A stretch of DNA of 64,000 bases from Haliotis asinina (GCF_037392515.1 NC_090280.1:75318504-75382503), one strand, 5' to 3'; shown: positions 23,901-31,779, counted from the first letter of the stretch. Translations and numbers: made by a program. Notes: generated by a model not told the origin, from the letters alone.

Positions 23901-23951
23901 AATACCGAGTATCCAAGGCTGACAGTCCAGCGATCCATGTGTGACCGCCAT
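2727..23951 (-). CDS. FBXO21: F-box only protein 21 (FBXO21), complete 12-exon gene
   Basis: Joining 23764-23951, 17580-17825, 14929-15053, 14232-14387, 12821-12948, 11782-11915, 10635-10779, 9459-9638, 7392-7514, 5076-5146, 3594-3751 and 2727-2905 gives 1833 nt, or 610 residues plus stop. Every intron is GT-AG and all phases agree. Human FBXO21 is about the same size (near 628). Residues about 12-60 form the F-box, which binds Skp1 in an SCF ubiquitin ligase. Residues about 190-430 are the SirB1/transglutaminase-like region ('GIPITLSIVYSAVARRLGV', 'NFPSHFLLRW'). Residues about 485-590 are the YccV/HspQ-like domain ('MKHKRYDYTCVIFGWDETC', 'QPFYSVLVEDGSNRYAAQ', 'HPEVGRYF'). In mammals FBXO21 is a substrate receptor, with EID1 among its reported targets. 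An in-frame TAA lies nine bases before the ATG, which supports the start. The family call is firm; the target in this animal is unknown. Confidence 0.95.
3594..3751 (-). CDS. FBXO21: FBXO21 exon 11 (YccV-like domain)
   Basis: Acceptor caatttag|GTATGA, donor CACAAG|GTATGT. Completes the Arg of KHKR, then YDYTCVIFGWDETC and QPFYSVLVEDGSNRYAAQ. Confidence 0.95.
3836..3912 (-). repeat. SINE-B tail fragment
   Basis: Tail half of the tRNA-derived SINE (SINE-B; full copy at 47032-47202): 'gagtgagtatggttttaagc' followed by the 'cttttagcaatat' box. It sits in FBXO21 intron 10 just past exon 11's acceptor. Confidence 0.6.
4088..4320 (-). repeat. Repeat family D, copy 1
   Basis: Reverse complement resembles 20115-20335 and 51945-52085. 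Shared blocks are 'ggcaatttatgaagtg', 'gccaataaaaacatta', 'ttttcttattctt' and 'ctggtggatc'. About 230 bp, non-coding, probably a short non-autonomous element. The surrounding 3920-5070 is otherwise featureless intron. Confidence 0.6.
5076..5146 (-). CDS. FBXO21: FBXO21 exon 10
   Basis: A short exon: acceptor ctattgcag|CCCAAG, donor AAAAG|GTGAGA. Encodes PKRKLRKDNKKVEFSVGMVM then KHK, the entry to the YccV-like domain. Confidence 0.9.
5222..5425 (-). repeat. SINE-A copy in intron 9
   Basis: 'ccccactcagcaatattcc', 'ggtctgtaaataatcaagcc' and 'ggaccagacaatcaagtgat' are all present. The 3' part is diverged. Confidence 0.8.
5789..5830. repeat. 13-bp tandem repeat
   Basis: Four near-perfect units of 'gcagaacctgggc' in FBXO21 intron 9. 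No coding context. Confidence 0.85.
7090..7330 (-). repeat. SINE-A copy in intron 9
   Basis: Contains 'cagtaatattccagttatat', 'ggaccagacaatccagagat' and 'gtcacctcttacgacaacca'. Ends about 60 bp before exon 9. The stretch 5830-7090 holds only intron sequence that I cannot assign. Confidence 0.8.
7392..7514 (-). CDS. FBXO21: FBXO21 exon 9
   Basis: Acceptor tcgacag|GTGATC, donor GAAAAG|GTAACT. Encodes VIDSLQHVADLDPTRMGLVA and a Lys/Glu-rich end (NKDTEKKEK). Confidence 0.9.
7715..7905 (-). repeat. SINE-A copy in intron 8
   Basis: Contains 'gtcagcaatattccagctat', 'gagtctggaccagacaatca' and 'gacatgtgtcagac'. Lacks the far 3' part. Confidence 0.8.
8052..8295 (-). repeat. SINE-A copy in intron 8
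   Basis: Runs from 'gttagtgagtttacttttac' through 'gagtctggacccgacaatcc' to 'gtggaccttcacaggtc', so near full length. Confidence 0.85.
8679..9445. mobile_element. Non-autonomous DNA-transposon-like element with nested SINE
   Basis: Bounded by 'aggggtgggtgatag' and, inverted, 'agggttgggtattgt', which form imperfect terminal repeats. The interior is AT-rich without a transposase frame and holds a SINE-A copy (9112-9304). Its right end lies 13 bp from exon 8's donor. A hAT-like origin is a guess from the terminus. Confidence 0.4.
9112..9304 (+). repeat. SINE-A nested in DNA element
   Basis: 'taacaggatcgggtggtcgg' through 'gttggtcactggattgtctg' to 'aggcgtaaaactaaac' and a (ACTC)n tail. It interrupts the element at 8679-9445, so it arrived later. 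Confidence 0.88.
9459..9638 (-). CDS. FBXO21: FBXO21 exon 8
   Basis: Acceptor ggttgcag|GTTTTA, donor CCCGAT|GTGAGT, phase 0 at both ends. Encodes VLERMARNLVEIGRHQ and a helical segment ending NINLPD. Confidence 0.93.
9788..10735 (-). repeat. Tandem array of FBXO21 exon 7 (8 x 121 bp)
   Basis: The unit holds the 3' part of exon 7, its 5' splice site and about 30 bp of intron. The last exon base of each copy falls at 9788, 9909, 10030, 10151, 10272, 10393, 10514 and 10635, exactly 121 bp apart. Each copy keeps an unbroken DECC...VPPKK reading frame. The two outer copies share variants (HEGIAFQK-type) that differ from the six inner ones (PKGLAFRK-type). The donor of the copy at 9788 is GTGGCT, the others GTAGGT. 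Confidence 0.97.
10635..10779 (-). CDS. FBXO21: FBXO21 exon 7 (first copy of tandem exon array)
   Basis: Acceptor ttatttcag|AGCTCC, donor AAGAAG|GTAGGT. Encodes APVSQQYVFVDVFRGGRFMQ and ends VPPKK. The last 100 bp or so is the first of eight tandem copies. Only this copy keeps the 5' part and a good polypyrimidine acceptor. Using its own donor keeps exon 8 in frame; reading through to the next copy meets a stop 14 codons later. Confidence 0.9.
10848..10935 (-). repeat. SINE-B fragment
   Basis: 'gagtgagtgagtatgagt' and 'atgctgcttttagcaatatt' followed by a diverged remainder, in FBXO21 intron 6. Confidence 0.55.
11110..11340 (-). repeat. tRNA-derived SINE, third family (SINE-C)
   Basis: Read on the minus strand it begins with a tRNA-like head: 'gtggttagagcatctgcctg' (A-box-like) and 'cacgggtacgatcccca' (B-box-like). 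It is not related to SINE-B beyond the pol III boxes. In FBXO21 intron 6. Confidence 0.6.
11782..11915 (-). CDS. FBXO21: FBXO21 exon 6 (SirB1-like core)
   Basis: Acceptor atgttcag|GTTCTG, donor CCCAT|GTGAGT. Encodes VLERRKGIPITLSIVYSAVA, then RRLGVV and NFPSHFLLRWLERP, the most conserved stretch of the transglutaminase-like region. Confidence 0.95.
12821..12948 (-). CDS. FBXO21: FBXO21 exon 5
   Basis: Acceptor atttcag|AGCATC (the second AG would break the frame), donor AATAGA|GTAAGA. Encodes HLWSPQQCRVIMETLNHVLF through YYDPKNSYINR. Confidence 0.9.
12979..13145 (-). repeat. SINE-B copy
   Basis: 'gagtgagtgagtttaggtct', 'ttttagcaatataccagcaa', 'ccatgtggggaatcaaaacc' and 'aagcactaggctaccacacc'. 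The B-box is mutated. In FBXO21 intron 4. Confidence 0.85.
13560..14015 (+). repeat. SINE-A split by a nested insertion
   Basis: The left part, 13560-13733, runs to 'gtccagactaaattat'. The right part, 13965-14015, resumes with 'cgccatacaggtggaatatt'. The inserted 13734-13970 segment is described separately. Confidence 0.75.
13734..13970 (-). mobile_element. Short retrotransposon 3'-end insertion with GATA-type tail
   Basis: A 237-bp insertion in SINE-A flanked by the 6-bp repeat 'aattat' (13728-13733, 13965-13970). One end is 'agatagatag', the same microsatellite type as the tail of the non-LTR element at 41986. That suggests a 5'-truncated non-LTR copy or its SINE. No protein frame is recognisable. 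Confidence 0.5.
14232..14387 (-). CDS. FBXO21: FBXO21 exon 4
   Basis: Acceptor ctttcag|GTGCTG, donor GGAG|GTGAGC. Encodes AVMIAQWCNPTISITQ through NMEDNAG. The 'QWCNP' segment matches the conserved QYCNP of vertebrate FBXO21. Confidence 0.92.
14424..14612 (-). repeat. SINE-A copy, internally deleted
   Basis: Has the 'gagtgagttcaattttacgc' end, then jumps to 'gatcatcaatatacac' and continues to 'cgatcttcatgggtc'. The centre, including 'gtctggaccagac', is missing. Next to exon 4's acceptor. Confidence 0.75.
14622..14895 (-). repeat. SINE-A copy, near full length
   Basis: Contains 'gtactcagcaatattccagc', 'gtctggaccacacaatccag', 'gcctgaccacccaatcccgt' and 'gatcttcacaggtctgg'. Lies in intron 3 just beyond exon 3's donor. 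Confidence 0.9.
14929..15053 (-). CDS. FBXO21: FBXO21 exon 3
   Basis: Acceptor tttcacag|GAGCC, donor CTGG|GTAGGT. Encodes SLNLTEKYYAEKVLRYL and onward to LELG. A SINE-A copy ends about 35 bp past its donor. Confidence 0.9.
15573..15690 (+). repeat. SINE-B head fragment
   Basis: 'ggggtggcctagtggttaaa' (A-box) followed by a broken B-box region ('caagttgtgttcccat'). The tail is replaced by unrelated sequence. In FBXO21 intron 2. Confidence 0.6.
16186..16194 (+). promoter_or_regulatory. TATA-box-like site in intron 2
   Basis: 'tatatataa' inside 'ggggtatatataaggg', followed about 30 bp later by 'ctcactgatc'. It could be the promoter of a buried retroelement terminal repeat. No gene follows in this direction. 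Confidence 0.25.
16377..16605. repeat. Tandem duplication, 136-bp spacing
   Basis: 'tatggtcgagttggctagag', 'gcctaatcatgtattaaagt' and 'gaaacttaggctgac' at 16377-16470 recur at 16513-16605 with a few substitutions. Each copy contains a small palindrome around 'agtttctgaattcagaaact'. Confidence 0.85.
17237..17490 (+). repeat. Repeat family E, copy 1
   Basis: Aligns with 19044-19302 over 'gagagcagat', 'tggcaagcaccagtgggtgg', 'actgtcaggtc'-like and 'aacttatccttgtttgccag' blocks. Non-coding. It ends about 90 bp before exon 2's donor. Confidence 0.6.
17580..17825 (-). CDS. FBXO21: FBXO21 exon 2
   Basis: Acceptor ttgtgcag|GTTTCC, donor AAGAA|GTAAGT. It completes the Arg codon and continues FPNLFDHFDRGANKCWQ. 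Ends in the split Lys codon of HDGKK. Intron 1 before it is the longest, about 5.9 kb. Confidence 0.92.
17995..18150 (+). repeat. SINE-B copy
   Basis: 'gaggtagcctagtggttaaa' (A-box), 'cagggtttgattcccc' (B-box), 'gaagcccatttctggtgtcc' and a short 'cactcaat' tail. In FBXO21 intron 1. Confidence 0.9.
18440..19035. mobile_element. Long-TIR MITE, copy 1
   Basis: About 600 bp with imperfect terminal inverted repeats of roughly 100 bp ('aaacttatcctcagta' against 'aaacttagtctcagtg', both leading to 'gaggtcgcgtcaggtaacct'-like blocks). A second copy lies at 39086-39688. The centre holds a 25-codon frame starting MTTVSKQSLKMVFW that is kept in both copies. No transposase. Confidence 0.75.
19044..19302 (+). 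repeat. Repeat family E, copy 2
   Basis: Begins within 10 bp of the MITE end and shares 'tggcaagcaccagtgggcag' and 'cttaacttatccttgtctgc' with 17237-17490. Confidence 0.6.
19452..19655 (-). repeat. SINE-A copy in intron 1
   Basis: 'gcaatattccagctatatgg', 'gagtctggactagacaatcc' and 'tctgaccacccaatcccgtt'. Confidence 0.88.
20115..20335 (+). repeat. Repeat family D, copy 2
   Basis: Shares 'ggcaatttatgaagtg', 'gccaataaaaacattagt' and 'ttttcttattcttgaaaaat' with copies 1 and 3. Confidence 0.6.
20336..23190. other. FBXO21: Intron 1 sequence without recognisable features
   Basis: AT-rich intron sequence. I see no exon, SINE or transposase frame here. The only open segments are short and lack supporting splice sites. 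Confidence 0.5.
23196..23275. repeat. 30-bp direct repeat, about 2.5 units
   Basis: 'gatccttagcccttgggcac' recurs as 'gatcctaagcccttgggcac', then as a truncated 'gatccttagg'. About 500 bp downstream of FBXO21 exon 1 on the minus strand, in intron 1. Confidence 0.8.
23764..23951 (-). CDS. FBXO21: FBXO21 exon 1 (start, F-box)
   Basis: The ATG at 23951 opens MAVTHGSLDCQPW, followed by the F-box: 'ILGIPGEIWDHIF', 'LSNISGTCKYFQKI', 'LWRNKLQQ'. The donor is AAAG|GTAAGT. The exon leaves two bases of a split Arg codon. Confidence 0.93.
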
Positions 23952-24221
23952 ATTTGTTTACCATTTGAGGGAGCAGTTATTGTAGTAGATCGTATTATAT
24001 TTGCTTTTGATATATTTGTAGGTTTGCTACTGGTTAGTTTTCAGTATGACCGAACCATAGTGAGGTCGAATATATTTACATTTGTAAATGTACCATCGTT
24101 GAACTAATTTCCTTCTTTTAGATGACCCATGTTGGACATAATCAAGAAAACATTGTCTGCACGTGTTACATTTGTTTACAAGTGATCCCTTGGCACGTGT
24201 GACTTTCGTTTTTCCCAAGGA

Positions 24222-24232
24222 CTTATATAACC
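24222..24232 (-). promoter_or_regulatory. Candidate TATA element upstream of FBXO21
   Basis: 'ggttatataag' on the minus strand, about 270 nt before the FBXO21 ATG. Position is plausible for a promoter with a short 5' leader, but single TATA-like words are common in AT-rich DNA. Confidence 0.25.
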
Positions 24233-24349
24233 ATTTATGTAATATGCAATTCGGTGCACGTTTGCTTGTCTGCTATATTTGATAGCGTGATCAAGGTGAT
24301 CCTAAAGAAAGCTTACGCGGCGTTCACGTGTGTCTAAATATTAAACGTG

Positions 24350-25010
24350 TTACACAACTCAGGGGCGGATACGTTGAGAAAGGGGGTCGGTGTAGTAGGG
24401 TTGCACTCTATTTTCACGAGACTTCCAGTGGCAATTCCTTTAATAAATTTTCTGGACAAAAGGTGGGGTTGCGCACCCCAGCATCCCCCTATGCAACACA
24501 TTTCCAACAAAACGTTTTCCATGTAATAATTTAAATTTATCACTTTAGATACATCTATATATACTCTTTCAAAAGAAAACAAGGTATTGTTAGATGTGTT
24601 TTAACCCTTTAAAGACATATACGTTTTTACGCTCGCAAAATATTTCCCAGCTATATATATGGCCGTGCCAATCCTTATTTTTTCGAGCTTATACAAGGAT
24701 GACACACACCTACCGAATGTCTCAGCTTTGGATTGAGACTCCTGGTTTTATTACTGACGACAAAACAGAAAAATCTGAAAAAAAACTACTATGAAGACTT
24801 ACGGTTATCCCATTTCGTAACATGCATCCCTTCAGTGTAAATCTTACGACAAACAAGGTTCATATGAAAATGTACATTTTAACAACTTGAAATCTTACAA
24901 ATAGGTCTGAATATATCGTTTACAGTGACTTTTCGGAGATGAATATTTGCAAGCATGCGTTCCCAGCAGGTACCTCCCTGGAATCAGTAGCTGTCAGTCG
25001 CCCTTGTTGA
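24350..25010. other. Intergenic stretch, no feature seen
   Basis: Between the FBXO21 promoter region and the first SINE-B. No coding or repeat signal that I can support. Confidence 0.5.
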
Positions 25011-25011
25011 G

Positions 25012-25128
25012 TGGGTGAGTGAGTGAGAACGGTTTTACTCCCCTTTTGCTATATTTTAGCAATGTCACAGCGGGGATCACCAGAAATGGGCTTCACGCTT
25101 TGTACCCATGTGAGAAATCGAACTATGA
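25012..25128 (-). repeat. SINE-B copy, truncated
   Basis: 'gtgggtgagtgagtgagaac', 'caccagaaatgggcttcac' and 'gtacccatgtgagaaatcga'. Ends before the A-box. Confidence 0.8.
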
Positions 25129-25547
25129 ATTGTTACCTTATAGACTTGTTTTATCCTGTATAGCCGCATTCCTAGAAGACGGTGATAATGGTGTTAATTT
25201 TCTCACAAGATAGTGTCATGGCAACTAGACGTCCATTGAAATAAACGGAGACGTGTTTGTATGGTCATACCGCACAGACAAGTTTGTTTTCTCTACACCG
25301 GACACTCATTAAACTTGACAAATTATTCTGTGGGACCATCAAGTGAGAACAAGTCGCTCACCGGTGTCCTGTGTCATGCTGTGACTTGCTGTCACAAACA
25401 AGCATCCCTTTATTACACGCATTACTGTACCGTGGTATATGAGAAACGTACGGCGGTATCATAGGTTTCTCATAATCAAGAGTTGCAAAAAATAGTAAAC
25501 TGTCTATGCATCATGGACGCGTATGACCCATGAAGAAATGGTCTTCA

Positions 25548-25806
25548 GCAACCATGCCTGTCGTAAGAGGCAAAAAAAGGGGATTGGTCGGTCAGGCTCG
25601 GTGGCATGGTTGACCCCAATTGGGTCGATGCTCATGATGTTGATCACTGGATTAGGGTAGCCTAGTGGTCAAAGTGTTTAACCCCGAAGAGCCAGGTTCG
25701 ATTCCCCTCATGGGTACAATGTGTAAAGTCACCCCCAACCCCCACCCCCTCCACCCCGATATATTTCTGCAATATTGCTGAAAGCGGCGTAAAACAGAAC
25801 TCACTC
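25548..25806 (+). repeat. SINE-A/SINE-B composite
   Basis: A SINE-A 5' part (25548-25652, ending 'gttgatcactggatt') runs straight into a complete SINE-B (25653-25806: 'agggtagcctagtggtcaaa', 'gccaggttcgattcccctc', 'gcaatattgctgaaagcggc', 'cactc'). The junction may be a template switch between two SINEs that share their 3' tail, or a direct insertion. Confidence 0.8.
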
Positions 25807-26280
25807 TTTACTGTATTACTGTATCATCAAATGATAATTGGTTGTTTCATCTTTATAGCTGCATGTTATATGCTGCATCTGTTTTGCAAACTGGATTCTT
25901 GCAATTAGTAAAATCCATGCGAACATATTTATTTTCTCCAAGCAAAGGATGCATTCTTTGTATCGGGATAGTGTCAGTTGTGTAAACTGAAATTACTCGG
26001 AATTTGTTAAATTGGATTCCAAGACAGTCGGAATGTGTTAAGGGGGCGTCCTGCGAGCCAGACACGAGTATAGTGATTATTACAGATCCGCCAGACAATC
26101 CATACAGTGACCTGTCGACCTTCGACAACGTTCGCAGTACACACATGACCACAAGACAGACATGACTCACGTGAGACACTTGAGACATCGGCGGAACCAG
26201 TAATTTTGAAAAAGGGGCGAGTGCTCAGGAAGTTGGCACACATAAGACACACACCTCACACATATATACACATGACACAC

Positions 26281-26560
26281 AAGACATATGGCTTACATAT
26301 CACACAAGACACATGCACCACAAGACAAATGACACGACACACAAGACATATGGCATGCATATCACACACGGCACATGGAGTACAAGACAAATGTCATGAC
26401 GCACAAGATGTATGGCATACACAATATCACACAAGACACATGGACCACAAGACAAATGACATGGCGTACAAGATGTATGGCATACATATCACACAAGACA
26501 CATGGACCACTAGACAAATGACATGACACACAAGATATATGAAACACGAAACACATTGCA
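26281..26560. repeat. 62-bp minisatellite
   Basis: Units begin 'aagacatatggc' or 'aagatgtatggc' at about 26281, 26343, 26404, 26469 and 26531 and contain 'cacatggaccacaagacaaa'. It is set in a wider CA-rich degenerate region (26225-26680). Long open frames on both strands are by-products. Confidence 0.85.
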
Positions 26561-26689
26561 CACATATGACACACAAGACATAATACACAAGACACATGGC
26601 ATTCACATGACACAGGCACATGACACAAATGATACACATGACACAAGACACATGACATACCGGATATATATGCATTTTGACTATATGTT

Positions 26690-28135
26690 TAAGCAATACT
26701 GACTTTAGTACCCGTGCGACACCTCCACGGGTGACTAGGTGACTGGGAGGCGAATGGTCCAATAGTTCTTTATCATCCTTTGATTGTAGTTTTAGATTTA
26801 CAGAATGATTCTCTCGTTTTGATTTTATTGTAGTAATGGAATCATGCCGCACTCGCACCGCATAAAACTCGAGGTTACCGTATGTCCTCTACAAACTGCC
26901 CAGTACTTTTTCAACAGACTTGAAAAAAACCGGCGCTAATTAGAGGCCCGGCACATTTAGGAGACCCGGCGCTCATTCATTTAGCAATGGGATCCCATAC
27001 ATATTTATATGCATGAAAATCCCTGACTGCAACTTCGACGACTACATAATATCCACCAGTCTGTGCCGTGTGGAGGACAGAAAATTGGGTATCCTCAGAT
27101 ATGAGGTACATCCTATAAAGGGTGTCCTCACGGTTAGCCGGATTCTGTCAAAACAGGTCATATAGCCAGAGTGGGATTTGGCAGACAGGGTTTTGATAAG
27201 ACAGTCAACATTAGCCGGTATCCTCCAATTTGTCACACGTGCCAGTTGTTACACACGGCAATACACATAAGGTCACAGACCACTGCAGGCACCTGTTACC
27301 TATTACTGAAGAATGGAATGGTCCATACTCGATACAGACATAGAAAGACAACAAAAACCACAACTGGTTACCACTACACATCATTTATTGCATTTTATAT
27401 ACATTTCTTTGTAAACTGATTCAACTCAATTGTTTAGCACTAAATATATCTGACATTTTATTGCGTTTCATGTGCATGTGCACATATATATGAAATTTAC
27501 CATTCTTCAATGTCTTTTATCATTTATTTCCAAACCACTGATTCAACTCAGCACACAGTTTTCGCGCAACAAGTGTCCCAACCAAGCTTAATCAAGTGTC
27601 CTATGCCATCAAGGACTTCAAGAGGTGTCCTGGTAGTCTGGCGAAGCTGGTCCTTCAGTCTTATCAATGCATCACCAGTGCTGACATGTCTGTCGTGTTG
27701 TGGACTTGTTGTAGAGGAACCCTTCAAAAAGGTCTTGTTATCTGCCTCGCGGCGATATGTCATACTCTACTCTTTGAATACCAGCCATAGTTGATATGCT
27801 AGGGTCATCCCCAGCCATGGTTTGTATCAACAAAGTACATACAGGTAAAATATAAAATAATGTAACTGCTTTCTACGGAAAATATCGTTACTACTATCAA
27901 CAAAAAGCTCAACAAATTTCAGTTCAGTTGTATTCATTACTATAATATTCAATTTAACATGATCACTGTCATCTGGGTTAAAACTAAATCTATCCATAAC
28001 GGTACATTAAAATCATCATGAAACTCACAGTTAAAGAGAAATTGGGTTTGGATCGAAGTGAGATACACTGATATGATATTGTTTTTATCTGGACCCAGTT
28101 GACCGCTGTACATCGATTATATAACTGCATAGCTG
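26690..28135. other. Intergenic stretch with one orphan open segment
   Basis: A 71-codon minus-strand frame at 27548-27763 has moderate protein-like composition (YRREADNKTF, TPLEVLDGIGHLIKLGW). I recognise no family, splice partner or repeat copy, so it is not called as a gene. Confidence 0.35.
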
Positions 28136-28137
28136 TT

Positions 28138-28747
28138 AGGATGGGTATTGATAAGAAATTTCATATTGCGATACATTGCGATGCGAAAGCATATATCGCG
28201 ATATGTATTGCAACATATTGCAAGATTTTAAAACAAAAAACCTACGATAATAGAGTTAATGTTTGAGTTATAAAGCAAAGACACTAAAATCACTGTGCTG
28301 GATCACGCTGTAATGAAAACCTTCAATCATGACAAAATTAGAATGTAAGTGACATTTGGCACAAATAATACAAGGAAAAGAACAATTTACATCAACACGG
28401 TAGTAACTGGTTTGAACTAGTTTCTACACTCTCAATAAAAGCCCTGAGATTTTAGATGCAGCTTAAAATTGACCTGTTCAGGACATATCAAAGATCATTG
28501 GTCATTTATGAGTAAACATGTAAAACAGTCAGATCTAAAACATAGCGAAACACTTGAACGAACATTAAAACACAACATCAAACCGAATTTAACCAGACTT
28601 CGGATGTTGAAAAAGGAAACATCCGAACATTTTCAACTGTTACAAAGTGTCAAAATACCGGTTTTCGATCAGAGTATCGCACTTCGTATCGTTTTCATCG
28701 CTGAACCGATAAAAATCGGTAAACTGGTTATATTGCGCAGCCCTAAT
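28138..28747. repeat. Possible non-autonomous element, TTAGGG-like ends
   Basis: Starts 'ttaggatgggtattg' and ends, inverted, 'ttagggctgcgcaat', with 'gcgatacattgcgatg' and 'cgatatgtattgc' runs inside. Boundaries resemble those of small DNA transposons, but only one copy is present here. Confidence 0.3.
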
Positions 28748-30478
28748 AACTGTGTTAAATCTGTTTGTTTGTCTTTAGTTAACCATTTAGGCATGTTGTC
28801 ATTTAAGTTTACTCATTTTTTCTGGTAAAGTTTTAATTTTTATCGTATGAGTTTGGGTGTATATAGTGTTACTATATCATTACTAACACAAGTTTTAAGT
28901 TGTTTATACTGACACGGCCCCAAGTAATGAATTGTTTTGCTATTTGACTTGGCTGATTGCTTCAGTAATTAGGAACAAAAGGTGCCTACACCTTAATTTT
29001 CTAATTTGTGAAATAAACCTTTTTCTAAACAAAAATAGGATTAAAATTTCCCTTTCTCCACATTATAGGAAATACACTGTTACAAAACAAAGAAAAGGGT
29101 TCAGCAAAGTTAAGAAATGCATGCCTGAAGCAAAAGATGTATGGCAGTAAGAAATTATGAAAAGTAGTGGCGAAAAATGATAACATGCTAATAAATAGCT
29201 ACAGACTGGTATATCTAGAAGAAGTACAAGAAAACACATGGTATGGCCCAGTGCGTAGATTAACTACATGCTGTCACCTGCCCATTCTGACCACGCATGA
29301 AACGTTACGAATAAGAGGGCAACAATACTAAACACCACCAGTTTCAGTACTAGTGTTATGTGTATTTTGCGTATCGTTCCTATATTTGACACATTTGGTA
29401 GTACACACACTGTTAGAAGATCACATAGCCCTAACTGCAACATGTACTTAATTCCAATGCTATACAACATCCAATACATTGGGACTGATATTGCAGTTTC
29501 AAATGATCAGGTTAATGAGCAGTGATTTAATTCAACCGTATTTATTATAAGTAAAACTGATAATAATAATGGAAATGATTTATACGCTTTATGAAATGTA
29601 TTACATGCACACATATTTGAAGGAATTGTCTTGTTCAGTGAATTCATTTGTGTCGTTTTATAGCCAAACAGTGGTGTATTTTGATAGTGGATTTGTCAGA
29701 AACGTTTCATGATTCGATAGCATTGTTTTCGATAATTTAATCAATTCACATTCGATTAAAAAAATATTGTGGTGACATGAAAATAAAAATACCCGCCGCC
29801 ATTTCTTAAACCGCAAGCTTCTTTACCACCAGCTAGCGCTTATTAGAGGACCGGTGCTTATTAGAGGAAATACGTTCTGTTTGGTTAGATCTCATTTGTA
29901 TATATATACCGTTTTGATCACACAGTTTCCTCGTGACCTGAAAACACGCCATTCTGCAACATTGTGTGCTACCAAGCACGGCGCAGTTATTAGATACATT
30001 GTAAACGTGTTTCGATAACAGTCACGTTATCGAAAGGCTGTTCCTTGCGATCGATGCTAGGTTCATCACGTACACACAAGGACGCAGGTACCAAATAACC
30101 ACTGACAGAAACAATGAAGTTTCCAAACTTGAAGGTGAAATTTCACAATCAGCCACTAACTTGTTTCTCGACTTTACAAGCCAGTAGTACTGAACAGCAT
30201 TAACGGTATACGCAAAAGATTTTTTTCAAACTAAACGTATTGTAATATCTTTTCTGAGAACCGCCATATTGGGTGAAGAACATATATGCAGGATTCGTAT
30301 TATCTGTAAGGTTTGAATTAAAATCTACACCGACATTCAATCACAACAGATGCTTCTTTTAATTCCTTATTCAATAACAAAACGGCTTAGTGTCATAGAT
30401 CTACTATGTATAAAAAAGAAGATAGAATCCCTGACTATACAACCTAATTTTGAGACTGTTGTTATCAGAACCATAAAC
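28748..30478. other. Intergenic stretch, no feature seen
   Basis: AT-rich, no convincing frame, no SINE copy. Confidence 0.5.
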
Positions 30479-30480
30479 TA

Positions 30481-31777
30481 CAGTATGGTTCAAAATTATT
30501 GAGAATAGCTAAAGCATTTCATATTATTAAACGAGAACAAATCAGATAAAATTGAATGTATTGTGAAAGTGAACTGACCTTTTCATGTTGTGTAGGTAAC
30601 AATTTAATATTTTATCAAGTCTCCTTGAGCTTCACGGCACAGTCTAAGACGGGTAGGCATACTTCCTATCAGAGAGGTTAGTGTCTCGTGAGTTATGCTG
30701 TCCCAGTATCGGACCACTTCTCTCTTCATGTCTTCAATTTTTGTCAACCCCTTTTGATTCACACATTCCTTCATCATCCCCCAAATGTTCTCAATGGGAT
30801 TTAAGTCAGGACTATATGCAGGAAATGGTAATGCAGTCACATTTTTCTCCTGAAACCACTGCTTGGCATGTTTTGCGGTGTGTTTAGGATCATTATCTTG
30901 CTGCAAAATCCAGTCATTTCCATAAAACACATGTGCACTTGGAAGCAGAAAATTATCTAATATGTTAGTGTAGCGTTGACTTGTCAGATTTCCCTCAAAC
31001 ACACACAGCGGGGTCGTTCCTAATAAGGATATCCCTCCCCATACATGAAACTTTGGGCTGTATTTAGGTCGTCGATACAACGGTGCTGACGCAGACTTTG
31101 TCAATATTTTCACATTATTGGGATATACCCATATTGAGCTTTCATCAGTAAAAATCACATTTTCCCAGTCAAAGTTTTCATGTGCCAAACACCACTCAAC
31201 ACGCCTGTCTTTATGTTCTTGTTTCATGAGAGGAGAAAGAATTCCAGTCTTTTTCTCCCATCCAAGATCAATCAAATTTCTTCTAACTGTAGATTTTGAT
31301 ACAACTGTTGATCCCCTTTCTATCATTTCATACCTGATGTTGGAGATGCTTGCCCTTTGCTTTTTAGACGCTAAAATTCCCAGCCGGACGCGATCTGAGA
31401 AGTCCAATTTTCTGGGTCTCCCTGCTCCTTTCTGATGCCCAAAATCCTTTCCCTCTTTAAAATTCTTCCTAATCCTATACACAGTAGAAAGAGGAGTTCC
31501 TGTTCTCTCTGCCAGTGTATTTACATCATCAATTCCTTGATTACACAACTCAAAAATCAACCTTCTTTTATCTTCAGCAGACATTGTTGACAGTGCAGAG
31601 GAAAATGACGTCTGCTACAAATTCAGGGGAGGTAACTCTAATTGTACTATACTCAGTAGGCCAAGATGAGTTACCTCCCTTATACCATTACTTAGTTTTA
31701 AGTATCAGTGAATCAGTTGAGGTGTTAGGATAGCTCAAAGTAAGAAGAAAAATTCTCAATAATTATGAACCAGACTA
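30481..31777 (-). mobile_element. Tc1-like transposon, copy 1 (complete ends)
   Basis: 1297 bp between TA dinucleotides (30479-30480, 31778-31779), with terminal inverted repeats of about 25 bp: 'cagtatggttcaaaattatt' and, inverted, 'tagtctggttcataattatt'. A second inverted pair around 'ggggaggtaactctaatt' lies inside the 5' end (31626-31680). Same length and layout as 44690-45986. Confidence 0.95.
30604..31584 (-). CDS. Tc1-like transposase (DD34E), 326 aa
   Basis: Cuts and pastes the element at TA sites. Residues about 1-45 form a helix-turn-helix (LAERTGTPLSTVYRIRKNF), followed by an AT-hook-like GRPRK (55-59) and a second DNA-binding region to about 110. The catalytic triad is D147 (FTDESS), D230 (QQDNDPKHT) and E265 (DLNPIENIW), with 34 residues between the last two. 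It has the ATG that the other copy lacks, but carries Leu at 161 where the other copy has the Trp usual in the family. Whether it is active cannot be judged from sequence. Confidence 0.95.
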   Translation of the reverse strand: MSAEDKRRLIFELCNQGIDDVNTLAERTGTPLSTVYRIRKNFKEGKDFGHQKGAGRPRKLDFSDRVRLGILASKKQRASISNIRYEMIERGSTVVSKSTVRRNLIDLGWEKKTGILSPLMKQEHKDRRVEWCLAHENFDWENVIFTDESSIWVYPNNVKILTKSASAPLYRRPKYSPKFHVWGGISLLGTTPLCVFEGNLTSQRYTNILDNFLLPSAHVFYGNDWILQQDNDPKHTAKHAKQWFQEKNVTALPFPAYSPDLNPIENIWGMMKECVNQKGLTKIEDMKREVVRYWDSITHETLTSLIGSMPTRLRLCREAQGDLIKY

Positions 31778-31779
31778 TA

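Noticed and set aside
15573..25806. tRNA genes suggested by A- and B-box sequences
   Set aside because: The boxes belong to SINE-B heads; no full cloverleaf follows and each continues into the SINE body.
26206..26858. Long frames on both strands in the 26.3-kb region
   Set aside because: Products of a 62-bp minisatellite and CA-rich repeats.
27548..27763. 71-codon minus-strand frame
   Set aside because: Protein-like in part, but no partner exon, domain or repeat copy; a weak second frame, MAGDDPSIST, overlaps just upstream and stops.
28469..28828. 119-codon plus-strand frame
   Set aside because: Lies within a probable non-autonomous element, no domain, poor composition.
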